Assembly (NCBI GenBank): GCA_903901975.1
Contig: CAIUTB010000129.1
Span: forward strand, 49,605 to 113,604
DNA: 64,000 bases
Source of the DNA: an uncultured Bacteroidales bacterium
GTDB lineage: Bacteria > Bacteroidota > Bacteroidia > Bacteroidales > Paludibacteraceae
Direction of reading: 5' to 3'
In this document: positions 49,672-59,123 of the stretch, in pieces
Layout of the letters: each line of letters begins with the position of its first letter
Numbering within the stretch: the first letter of the stretch is position 1
Translations under genes and position numbers: made by a program
The notes under the pieces: model-generated
Database searches by the model: none
The model's input: only the letters and a program-made list of their open reading frames with translations
Told to the model about the DNA's origin: nothing

Positions 49672-49704
49672 ATCCTATAAAATTTGAAATAACAATAGAA
49701 ATAT

Positions 49705-51471
49705 ATGAAAACTTCATTTAAAATATACCTGACAGTACAACTTGCTTTTTGTCTTACTTCATGCAGCGATTTTCTGAATACTACCTTGTTGTCGGTTACA
49801 CCTGAAACTTACTTTAGCAATAAAGATGGTGTTAAATCATTTTTGATTTCGGTATATGCACCACTTATGGATGCCTATTTTTACGGAGATTACTATCAAA
49901 CAAGGGTTGCCGGAGAGGACTTAGGGTTTTATTACAGATCCACTGCCACACCAAGTGTTGTTTGTGGTCTTACTAGTGTTTCTGATCCTACTTTGCAGAA
50001 TTTATGGCGTTGTTTGTACGATGGCATTAACCGTTCAAATATGTTATTGGAAAACATTGATCATGCCATGCCTGATTCTGTAGATGCAACACTGCGTGAA
50101 CAATACAGGGCAGAAACTCGATTTATGAGAGCTTTTTATTATTTTACACTTGTCGAGAATTTTGGCGACGTTCCTTTCAGAATCAGTACAGCAAAGGATG
50201 TAAATAATTTATCGCTTGCCAGAACCGGTAAGCAGCAGATTTACGATTTTATCGTTTCTGAAATGATTGCTTCAGAACCTTATTTACTTAATGCAAATCA
50301 GGCAAATCCAGGACATGTAACTAAATCGGCTTTGGAGGGTATATTAGCTCGTATTTATCTTTTCAGAGCAGGTGAGAATTATCGCGATGTTGCGGTCTCA
50401 AATCCACCAACCAACTCTGCAGATTCTATAAATGCTTATTTAACACATGCAAGAGATTGGGCTTTAAAAGTAAAAAACAATTCCCTTCATGCTTTGGTGA
50501 GCCCTTATGGTCAGATTTTTATAGATTTATCAGCCGATAAATACAATAGTACCGGTACAAAAGAAAGTATATGGGAAGTTGAAATTGCTGGTAATCGTAC
50601 TACTTCTATTCAGGCAGCAGGACGGCTTGGTAATACGCTCGGACTTGGTGGGCCTGATTTAATTTCAAATGGTGCTCCTGATGCCGGAAAAACAGGATTA
50701 GCAAATCCCGGGTACGGTTATAATTATTTTTATTGTACATTGAAGTTGTTTGACATGTACCAATCCGAAAAGGATACTGTTCGTGGCAACTGGAATATTT
50801 CTCCGTTTACTTATACTACTACCGGTAGTGCTGCTACTATGAAGGTTACCGGAAGGAAGTATTATTATGGAAAAATACCTGCAAGCTTGTCAACATTATT
50901 GTTACAAGGGAAAACATATACTGATGCCAGCGGATTTATTTATTCAGTAGGCACAGTTACAGACACTACTATTACTGCCCGATGTATAGCTAAATATAGG
51001 AGAGAATATGAGCAGGTTCTGCCCAAAAATAAAAATTACACTCCAACTAATTTTCCATTGCTGCGCTATTCTGATATTTTGTTGATGATTGCTGAAGCTG
51101 AAAATGAGCTGAATACCGCTCCTTCAAGTCTGGCCTATGAATGTTTGGATGCTGTGCGAAATCGTGCAAAAATTAAGACTCTTACCGGATCCGGACTTAG
51201 CAAAGATCAATTCCGGGATGTAATCAAAAAAGAAAGAGCAATGGAATTTTGCTATGAAGCTACGCGTCGTTACGATTTAATTCGTTGGGGTGAATATGTT
51301 AAAGCGATGAATGATGTCTCGAATTTATTATCAACAAGTACCCGTTGGTCGCAATCGCTATTGTATGCAGCTAATTATTTTAAAATCCCAACTACCTATT
51401 TGTATTTGCCAATTCCAGCTTATGAACTTTCAGTTAATAAACTTATTCTTTACAATAATCCAGGTTGGTAA
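49705..51471 (+). CDS. SusD/RagB family nutrient-binding lipoprotein
   Basis: Lipobox LTSCSDFLNT; EQYRAETRFMRAFYYFTLVENFGDVPF; FPLLRYSDILLMIAEAENEL; RAMEFCYEATRRYDLIRWG. Confidence 0.97.
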   Translation: MKTSFKIYLTVQLAFCLTSCSDFLNTTLLSVTPETYFSNKDGVKSFLISVYAPLMDAYFYGDYYQTRVAGEDLGFYYRSTATPSVVCGLTSVSDPTLQNLWRCLYDGINRSNMLLENIDHAMPDSVDATLREQYRAETRFMRAFYYFTLVENFGDVPFRISTAKDVNNLSLARTGKQQIYDFIVSEMIASEPYLLNANQANPGHVTKSALEGILARIYLFRAGENYRDVAVSNPPTNSADSINAYLTHARDWALKVKNNSLHALVSPYGQIFIDLSADKYNSTGTKESIWEVEIAGNRTTSIQAAGRLGNTLGLGGPDLISNGAPDAGKTGLANPGYGYNYFYCTLKLFDMYQSEKDTVRGNWNISPFTYTTTGSAATMKVTGRKYYYGKIPASLSTLLLQGKTYTDASGFIYSVGTVTDTTITARCIAKYRREYEQVLPKNKNYTPTNFPLLRYSDILLMIAEAENELNTAPSSLAYECLDAVRNRAKIKTLTGSGLSKDQFRDVIKKERAMEFCYEATRRYDLIRWGEYVKAMNDVSNLLSTSTRWSQSLLYAANYFKIPTTYLYLPIPAYELSVNKLILYNNPGW

Positions 51472-51545
51472 ATAATCTATCGTTAGAAACATAAATTATA
51501 CTAAATAACAGTCTGAAATTACAATTTCATCTAAACAGATACAAC

Positions 51546-52547
51546 ATGAGAAAATATAATTTTATATTAATAATTTCGATTTTCAGCTTGCTTTTCAGTT
51601 CTTGCGAAAATGCACTTACAGAAAAACTTGTTTTTGATGCAAAAGTTGATTCCCCCACTGCAGATACCATCATAAAGGACACCATCTTTGTGCGAAAAGC
51701 TGTGCCAGTTACATTCAAATTTAGTGGAAATCCTCAGTTTATCTCCTATTTTAGTGGAGAGCCCGGAAACGAGTACAAATACTATAATGTTACGAGTATT
51801 CCAATTAATGAGTTTGATTCTTGTTTCTTAAAATTTGATGTAACTCCTGTTGGAATTGATGGGAATATTGATAATACCTTATTTTTGTTTATTTCCGATA
51901 AATTTACCGGTATAACAGGATCGGCTTCAACTCCTGCTTTTTCAACAGATTCAACAAACATTAGAAATAAAAAGGATTATAATTGGACTGATTTAACCCC
52001 ATTATGCCTATTTCCGACAGTTAGCACAACTAAAAAATCGGTCAAATTAAACATGATGTCCTATTTGAGTAAAAATATTTCATTACAATTTAAATACCTG
52101 AGTTCAAAAAATGATGTGGATCAACCCAAATGGACTATCGCTAATTTAAAATTTGTTAGGTATCAAAAAGGAAAAACTGCAGTAGAAGTGCTATCACAAG
52201 TCCTTGCATTCAAACCCTTTGATATGTTGAATTCGGCAACTGCTTATTCAGTGTCAGGAGCAGGAGTATGGTCGAAGAGTAATCCGGCAAATATGTATAT
52301 CAATACCACTTTAGCAGGTAATCCGCTTAACGAAGATTATCTCATAAGTACTCCCACTATGATTAATCCCCTTTCAGCAGCAAGTACCGGTGCATTGGTG
52401 AAAAATTTGTCGGTTGATGTTAGCAGTTTTTCATACACATATATTACAAAAGGTATATATACTGCTACTTTTTCGGCTACGAATGTAAATTATTTGGATA
52501 ATGGACAATCAAAACAGGTTTCGTTTATTATAAAAGTGCTTGATTAA
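51546..52547 (+). CDS. SusE-position surface lipoprotein (DUF5017-like)
   Basis: Lipobox LFSSCENA; VTFKFSGNPQFISYFSGEPGNEYKYYN; directly downstream of susD. Confidence 0.7.
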   Translation: MRKYNFILIISIFSLLFSSCENALTEKLVFDAKVDSPTADTIIKDTIFVRKAVPVTFKFSGNPQFISYFSGEPGNEYKYYNVTSIPINEFDSCFLKFDVTPVGIDGNIDNTLFLFISDKFTGITGSASTPAFSTDSTNIRNKKDYNWTDLTPLCLFPTVSTTKKSVKLNMMSYLSKNISLQFKYLSSKNDVDQPKWTIANLKFVRYQKGKTAVEVLSQVLAFKPFDMLNSATAYSVSGAGVWSKSNPANMYINTTLAGNPLNEDYLISTPTMINPLSAASTGALVKNLSVDVSSFSYTYITKGIYTATFSATNVNYLDNGQSKQVSFIIKVLD

Positions 52548-52562
52548 TTTAATTCAAAAAAC

Positions 52563-55500
52563 GTGAAGTACTTCTTTTTTATATTGTCTTTTTTTGTTGT
52601 TTCATTTGCTTTAAACGCTCAAAGTTTTAGCTTCGAAGCTTCTGCTATTTCGTGGGTTTCTTCGGGTACAGCTACCGTGGGACTAAGTACCGAACATTAT
52701 AAAGAAGGAGTTCAGAGTTTGTGCTGGACTACTACCGGAACTTCAGTGATGACTGTATCATTTACAACTTTCACTGCCGGAACGACTAACAGCGCCTATA
52801 TGCAGATTTATTCACCCGTTATCAATAATGACACCTTGACAGTTGAATTTATGAATGGAGGATTGGTTAAGAGAAAAGCTATTTTCTTGTGTAATTTTAA
52901 GGGTTGGCATGAATTTAACCGTGCATATACGGAATATGTTTCTGCAAGCTCAACATCCATTACTTCTGTCAGGATAACTATAAAACCAACTTCATCTGCT
53001 ATACACAAAACTTATTTTGACGATGTGAATTTCAACCAGACTACTGATGCCAGTCGTATCATGGGTAGTCATTGGTTGTTGGATAAAACCTTTATGACTG
53101 CTGATACCAGTTCTCTTTCATTGTTTGCCAATCCGATAGATATTCCGGTAGTTACACCAACTTCTCAGGAGCTTTCGGCTCTGACTTCGTTACGAACATC
53201 ATTGAAACGTACTCCTACAGCAGGTACAAGTACAACACTAGCAGATGCAAAAGCCTATGTTGCTTCGTTAAATATAGTGCGTAACTCCGATGGCTCTGTT
53301 CGTGGAAATGTGATTGATGCTTCGGCCGCAGCATTGACAGATGCTTTTATGACCACACTTGTAAACAGAATTGAAATACTGGCTGCTGATGCATTGCTGA
53401 ATTCAGCAAGTATGACTTTATTTCAGAATTTGATAGATCACATGCTCGATCAGGGCATTTCCGAGGGATGCAATTATAGGACCTTTAGCAACAGTTATAA
53501 TCCGGTGAGAGATGTTCCTGGTGGACTCCTTGATGCATTACCTGCCTATACAGCCGATGAAAAAGCTGAAGTGCTCAAACTGGTTCGTTGGTTGTCATTT
53601 TATGGAACTATGTATTATCCGCAAAGCACCTATCTTACGAATCAGGTTTCAGATATAATTTATCTTTGTTTGCCTGCTATGATGGGAGTTGCTCTTAATC
53701 AATCCGACGATGCTACATCGGTCAGGGAACTAAAAGCATTCAAGCGTTATCTTGACAGAAATACAGAATACGTTCCCGGTGGTGGTGATATTTTGAAACC
53801 CGATGGTACCGGTTTTCATCATAATACACATTATAATAATTATATGTATGCCTATAAAACCTGGGTACAATACATGAATTATGTAAAAGCTACTCCGTTT
53901 AAAATAGCTGCAGATTCTTACCAACGATTTAAAAAAGCAGTTATTTCCGATTATATAATGGGAACTCTGGATGTGGGCGATAATCACTTTTTTGCTAATT
54001 CTTTATGTGGACGAAAACCTTTCGACATTGCTGTTCAATTTACAAAAGCTTATTTCGATTATTTAGTTGCCATTGGAACCGATTGCATGGGAACTCAGGA
54101 TAATGAAGTAGCATCTGCTTACAATTATTTCTTCCAAACCACCAAATATACTGCTCCATTTCAGAAGTACGAGGGTTTTTATCAATTTAATTACAGTCCA
54201 ACCGGTATTTACAGGAAAGCCAATTGGGTAGCAACTATGCATGCTCCAACCGCTAACTTTTTTGGTGCTGAAATTTACGACAATACAAATCGTTTTGGGC
54301 GATACCAAAGTCACGGATCGCTTGAAATCATGTACAGCGGCACCCTAGCCAGCAGTGGATACCCATTATCGAGTGCCACAAGCGGTGGCTGGGATTGGAA
54401 TGTGATACCCGGAACAACTACAGTACAGTATGATTCATGGCAGGAAATGATGCCTTACAAATCAGTTACCGGTCGTTTTGATCAAAGAACTAAAACAAAA
54501 AACTTTACTGGTGCTTTGTCTTTTGTAGATTGTGGAATGTTTGCAACTGATTTCGATCAGATTGACACCTGGTCAGCTTCTGCTTATACGGCTACTAATC
54601 TGGTTTTCAAAAAATCCATGTTTGCATTTGAAAATATGATTATCAGCATTGGAAGTAACATTACTTCGACAGGAACTTATAGTGCGGGTATGCCAACCAC
54701 TACCAATTTATTTCAAAATCTTATTTCTTCTGCGAGTGGAATTTTTATTTATAATGGCACAACACTTACAACGCCCTATACTTCAACAACAACTACCACT
54801 GCCGACAACTGGTTAATCACACCGCAGGGAACTGGATATTTTATTCCTAAAGGCAATGACCCAATTGAAATTCGATATGACAATCAAAGTTCGCCTAATT
54901 ATTCAGGATCAGATTATGCGGCACCTGTCAACTCAATTCCCGCAGCCAAAGCGTATCTGAATCATGGTGTCAAACCCACGTCAAAAAGTTATTCATTTGT
55001 AGTGATACCGGCAACAAACACAACCCAAATGCAAACTCTGGCAAGTCAGTTGGCAAACGCTGGTGGTAGTGTTTATCAGATTTTATCTCAATCCAGTTCG
55101 GTGCATGCATTGCTTTATAAACCATTAAATATTACCGCATACAGCTTTTTCAGTGCAGCCAGCAATCTGACGTATGGAATTGTAAAATCGACTACTTTTC
55201 CACATTTATTGATGGATAAGTATGATGCAATCTTAAACCGGCATTATTTTGCTATAAGCGATCCGAACTTGCATCCACTAACTGATGCCATGTATGGTTG
55301 GATAGCCACTTCTAACCAAACAACCTTGACTTTGACCGGCGACTGGAAAGAAATTTCGCCAGTAAGCGGAGTGAGTTTCGCCACGCCAGCAGGAGGTCAA
55401 ACACTAGTTACAGTTTCTATGTACAACGGCGAACCTATTTACTTTGGAGCTAAAACACTTACCGATGTTGCCACCGTTAACGAAATTGTTGATTCAAAAT

Positions 55501-55730
55501 GGGCGACATTTATCAAAAATGCTGATAATATTAAAGTTGATTTTAAAGAAAATATAAATTCTAATGTTAGCCTTCAAATTTGTAGTTTAAATGGCATATT
55601 ACTTTATAAACAAAACAATACCAGTAAAACAGAACCTGTTATTATATCAACAAAAAATCTTCAACATGGATTTTTTCTTTGTACAGTAAACGATTCGCAA
55701 CGCACCAGGACATTTAAATTCGTAAATTGA
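52563..55730 (+). CDS. PL8 polysaccharide lyase (chondroitinase ABC-like branch) with T9SS-like C-terminal domain
   Basis: PDGTGFHHNTHYNNYMYAYKTWVQYMNYVKATPF, AEIYDNTNRFGRYQSHGSLEIMYSG, GGWDWNVIPGTTTVQYDSWQEM; C-term LQICSLNGILLYKQ...LQHGFFLCTVNDSQRTRTFKFVN. GTG start. Confidence 0.85.
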   Translation: MKYFFFILSFFVVSFALNAQSFSFEASAISWVSSGTATVGLSTEHYKEGVQSLCWTTTGTSVMTVSFTTFTAGTTNSAYMQIYSPVINNDTLTVEFMNGGLVKRKAIFLCNFKGWHEFNRAYTEYVSASSTSITSVRITIKPTSSAIHKTYFDDVNFNQTTDASRIMGSHWLLDKTFMTADTSSLSLFANPIDIPVVTPTSQELSALTSLRTSLKRTPTAGTSTTLADAKAYVASLNIVRNSDGSVRGNVIDASAAALTDAFMTTLVNRIEILAADALLNSASMTLFQNLIDHMLDQGISEGCNYRTFSNSYNPVRDVPGGLLDALPAYTADEKAEVLKLVRWLSFYGTMYYPQSTYLTNQVSDIIYLCLPAMMGVALNQSDDATSVRELKAFKRYLDRNTEYVPGGGDILKPDGTGFHHNTHYNNYMYAYKTWVQYMNYVKATPFKIAADSYQRFKKAVISDYIMGTLDVGDNHFFANSLCGRKPFDIAVQFTKAYFDYLVAIGTDCMGTQDNEVASAYNYFFQTTKYTAPFQKYEGFYQFNYSPTGIYRKANWVATMHAPTANFFGAEIYDNTNRFGRYQSHGSLEIMYSGTLASSGYPLSSATSGGWDWNVIPGTTTVQYDSWQEMMPYKSVTGRFDQRTKTKNFTGALSFVDCGMFATDFDQIDTWSASAYTATNLVFKKSMFAFENMIISIGSNITSTGTYSAGMPTTTNLFQNLISSASGIFIYNGTTLTTPYTSTTTTTADNWLITPQGTGYFIPKGNDPIEIRYDNQSSPNYSGSDYAAPVNSIPAAKAYLNHGVKPTSKSYSFVVIPATNTTQMQTLASQLANAGGSVYQILSQSSSVHALLYKPLNITAYSFFSAASNLTYGIVKSTTFPHLLMDKYDAILNRHYFAISDPNLHPLTDAMYGWIATSNQTTLTLTGDWKEISPVSGVSFATPAGGQTLVTVSMYNGEPIYFGAKTLTDVATVNEIVDSKWATFIKNADNIKVDFKENINSNVSLQICSLNGILLYKQNNTSKTEPVIISTKNLQHGFFLCTVNDSQRTRTFKFVN

Positions 55731-55753
55731 AAACCAATAAAAGAAATAGAAGG

Positions 55754-56953
55754 ATGAAGAAGATTTTATTAAGTATAACACTTAGCATTTGGTTGACAAG
55801 TAGCTGTAGTACTGCAGCAAAAAACACGAATGATAAAATTATATCGAATGATGTAGCTTTGGCAACCCATCAAATTGGTCGGCAAGTAGAAATTATTGAA
55901 AAATCGGCTATATTTTTGAATCCGAGAACTGTAAAAGATAATAAGATAGAGTATATAGCAATAGACGACTGGACCAGTGGATTTTTCCCGGGAACTATGT
56001 GGCTAATGTACGACTTGACAAAAGATATTAAATGGAAAAAACTGGCTGTTAAATATACTGAGAATCTGGATTCTATAAAATACCTTACTAGCCATCACGA
56101 CGTTGGGTTTATCATTAATTGTTCTTACGGAAATGCCTATAAACAAACTCATAAAGAGGCTTATAAATCTGTAATTATAGAAGCAGCAAAGTCATTATCT
56201 ACCCGTTTCAGACCGTCTGCAGGAGTAATTCAATCATGGGACGAAGATCGTGGCTGGCAGGGTACCAAAGGTTGGATGTGTCCTGTGATTATCGATAATA
56301 TGATGAATCTGGAACTATTATTTAAAGCATCTGACTTATCTGGCGATTCCAGTTTCCGAAAAATGGCCATCAGTCATGCCAATGTTACCATGCAAAATCA
56401 TTTCAGAAGTGATTTTAGTTGCTATCATGTAGTTGATTATGATAAAGTTAAAGGTGGCGTTCGCAGCAAATGTACAGCTCAGGGGTATTCCAACGAATCA
56501 GCCTGGGCGCGTGGTCAAGCCTGGGCGCTATATGGTTATTCGGTTTGTTATCGGGAAACAAAAAATAAGAAATATCTTGATTTTGCAGATAAAATTTTTA
56601 ATTTTATTTTTAGCAATAAAAACATGCCGGCAGACCTGATACCCTATTGGGATTTTAACGCACCCAATATCCCAAATGAACCCCGTGATGCTTCTGCAGC
56701 AGCAATTATGGCTTCTGCTTTATACGAATTGAGTTCGTTTGAAAGACCTGGGTATAAAAAAATAGCTGATAAAATCATGAATAGTCTTTCCAGTCCTGCA
56801 TACCTGGCCATTGTGGGGACTAATAGTAATTTTCTATTGATGCATTCGGTTGGAAGTATACCCCATGGCAACGAGATTGATGTACCCCTGAATTATGCCG
56901 ATTATTATTTTCTGGAAGCTTTGACAAGAAAAATAAATCTGGAAAAGCTCTAA
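55754..56953 (+). CDS. GH88 unsaturated glucuronyl hydrolase, lipoprotein
   Basis: Lipobox LTSSCST; DDWTSGFFPGTMWLMYDLTKD, TSHHDVGFIINCSYGNAYKQT, SAWARGQAWALYGYSVCYRETK, PRDASAAAIMASALYELS. ATG 55754 preferred to the TTG at 55727. Confidence 0.93.
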   Translation: MKKILLSITLSIWLTSSCSTAAKNTNDKIISNDVALATHQIGRQVEIIEKSAIFLNPRTVKDNKIEYIAIDDWTSGFFPGTMWLMYDLTKDIKWKKLAVKYTENLDSIKYLTSHHDVGFIINCSYGNAYKQTHKEAYKSVIIEAAKSLSTRFRPSAGVIQSWDEDRGWQGTKGWMCPVIIDNMMNLELLFKASDLSGDSSFRKMAISHANVTMQNHFRSDFSCYHVVDYDKVKGGVRSKCTAQGYSNESAWARGQAWALYGYSVCYRETKNKKYLDFADKIFNFIFSNKNMPADLIPYWDFNAPNIPNEPRDASAAAIMASALYELSSFERPGYKKIADKIMNSLSSPAYLAIVGTNSNFLLMHSVGSIPHGNEIDVPLNYADYYFLEALTRKINLEKL

Positions 56954-56976
56954 AATTTAGTCCATAAAAATATTTT

Positions 56977-57020
56977 AACCCTTAGGAGTCTGATTCACTT
57001 GACTCTCTGAGGGTTTTTTA
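56977..57020 (+). terminator. Terminator after GH88
   Basis: aacccttaggagtc ... gactctctgagggtt followed by a U-tract. Confidence 0.7.
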
Positions 57021-57047
57021 TATTAAATTTCACGTTATACCATTATT

Positions 57048-57130
57048 GTCCAAAAATAGGTATAACATCGTACATACTTTTAATTACAGCTTTTTTTGTC
57101 CTATTGCTATTCAAAAATGGTCTATATTTG
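57048..57130 (+). promoter_or_regulatory. Candidate promoter with a related motif at variant spacing (gtccaaaaatagg ... tatatttg)
   Basis: Near-identical 13-mer to 42584; 75 bp to the -7 element instead of 57. Confidence 0.4.
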
Positions 57131-57169
57131 CACTATAAATGAATATTAAATCATCCAAATGCCAGATTT

Positions 57170-58249
57170 ATGTTAAACATCATTCAACAATTTACGATAA
57201 AAAATGAAGTGGGTGAAATTCGCCCGTTAAAAATTGGTCACATCAACGATTCATTTATAGTTGAAAGTAAAAATCCCGGTGGAGAATCCTATTTTCTGCA
57301 AAAAATAAACCATCACATTTTCAAAAATGTGGAAGGTCTGCAGCAAAATATACAAATTGTAACCGACCACTTGCGTGCAAAACTTATCGAAACGGGTGCA
57401 AGTGATATAGACAAAAGAGTACTTCAACTGATTCCTACAAAAGATGGGAAACTGTTTTATCAGGGTGCCGAGGGTGCATTTTGGCGGGTATATGTAAATA
57501 TTGAGGGGACTCACAGCTACGATGCAATCACCCCCGAACTAGCCTATAAAGCAGGAGAAGCTTTTGGAAATTTTCAGTATATGCTGGCCGATATTCCTCA
57601 CGATGAGCTCATTGAAACCATTCCCAACTTTCACAACATAGAATTCCGTCTGGAGCAATTCAGAGATGCTGTAAAAGCTAATGCTGCAGGACGTTTGGAA
57701 ATGACTCAGTGGTTGGTGGATGAAATTGAAAGCCGTGCAGAAGAAATGTGTATGCCTGAACGTCTTTTTCGGGAGGGAAAACTTCCCAAACGCATCAATC
57801 ATTGCGATACAAAGGTAAACAATATGCTTTTTGACGTAAATAATGAGCCTATTTGTATTGTCGATCTGGATACGGTGATGCCTGGTTTTGTGCTTTCCGA
57901 TTTTGGCGATTTTATGCGCACAGCAGCCAATACCGGTGCAGAAGATGATGTAAATCTGGACAATATCGGAGTGAACCTTGATATTTTTGAAGCCTATACA
58001 CGTGGTTATCTGAAAAAAGCTACTTTCCTTACTCCGGTGGAACTTGGTAATCTGGCTTTTGGAGCTAAGTTATTAAGCTATATGCAAACAGTTCGTTTTT
58101 TTGGAGATTATATAAATGGCGATACATATTACAAAATTGAACATCAACATCATAACTGGCAGCGGTCGCTTGCACAATTCAAACTGTTGCAAAGTCAGGA
58201 AGAGCATTTCGAAACCATGCAGCAAATAGTCTTCGACTGCAAAAAATAA
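57170..58249 (+). CDS. Phosphotransferase family sugar kinase, N-acetylhexosamine 1-kinase (NahK)-like
   Basis: [47 protein letters not shown] (APH-type catalytic region). Confidence 0.82.
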   Translation: MLNIIQQFTIKNEVGEIRPLKIGHINDSFIVESKNPGGESYFLQKINHHIFKNVEGLQQNIQIVTDHLRAKLIETGASDIDKRVLQLIPTKDGKLFYQGAEGAFWRVYVNIEGTHSYDAITPELAYKAGEAFGNFQYMLADIPHDELIETIPNFHNIEFRLEQFRDAVKANAAGRLEMTQWLVDEIESRAEEMCMPERLFREGKLPKRINHCDTKVNNMLFDVNNEPICIVDLDTVMPGFVLSDFGDFMRTAANTGAEDDVNLDNIGVNLDIFEAYTRGYLKKATFLTPVELGNLAFGAKLLSYMQTVRFFGDYINGDTYYKIEHQHHNWQRSLAQFKLLQSQEEHFETMQQIVFDCKK

Positions 58250-58268
58250 TTTCACAAAACCAAAAACG

Positions 58269-59054
58269 ATGCGCTTAATAATTCAACCTGATTGTACTGG
58301 TATTTCGGAGTGGGTGGCAAACTATGTGATGACTGAAATCCAAAATTTTGCACCTACAGCGGACCGTCCGTTTGTGTTGGGTCTTCCTACTGGCTCCACA
58401 CCATTGGGAACCTATCAGAAACTGATAGAGTTTTACAAAAAAGGCAAAGTATCTTTTAAACATGTGGTTACATTCAATATGGATGAATATGTTGGAATTC
58501 CGAAAGAACATCCGCAAAGCTATCACAGTTTTATGTGGAATAACTTTTATAGCCACATCGATATTTTAGCTGTAAATGTAAATATCCTCAATGGGAATGC
58601 TACTGATCTGGAAGCAGAGTGCGAAGCCTATGAAGAAAAGATTAAATCTGTTGGTGGTATTCAGCTATTTTTGGGGGGTATAGGAGCTGATGGTCATATC
58701 GCTTTCAATGAACCCGGTTCATCTTTACATTCGCGTACTCGAGTCAAAACACTAACACAGGATACCATTATTGCCAATTCGCGCTTCTTTGAAAATGATA
58801 CCAATCTTGTGCCGAAACATGCTCTGACAGTTGGTGTAGGAACGGTAATGGATGCCAGAGAAGTGCTGATTATGGTCAATGGTCACAACAAATCACGTGC
58901 TTTGTATCAGGCTGTAGAAGGTTCGGTAAACCACATGTGGACTATTTCAGCTTTGCAACTTCACCCGAAAGGTATTATTGTTTGCGACGAATCTGCCACC
59001 GAGGAATTAAAAGTAGGAACCTATCGCTATTTTAAGGAAATAGAGGGAAACTAA
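58269..59054 (+). CDS. nagB: Glucosamine-6-phosphate deaminase
   Basis: [58 protein letters not shown]; catalytic residues present. Confidence 0.96.
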   Translation: MRLIIQPDCTGISEWVANYVMTEIQNFAPTADRPFVLGLPTGSTPLGTYQKLIEFYKKGKVSFKHVVTFNMDEYVGIPKEHPQSYHSFMWNNFYSHIDILAVNVNILNGNATDLEAECEAYEEKIKSVGGIQLFLGGIGADGHIAFNEPGSSLHSRTRVKTLTQDTIIANSRFFENDTNLVPKHALTVGVGTVMDAREVLIMVNGHNKSRALYQAVEGSVNHMWTISALQLHPKGIIVCDESATEELKVGTYRYFKEIEGN

Positions 59055-59123
59055 AAAAAATATTTTTCTATTTTCTATTTTCAATTCTCAATTAACGAGA
59101 TAACCAATCTACCAACCACCACC

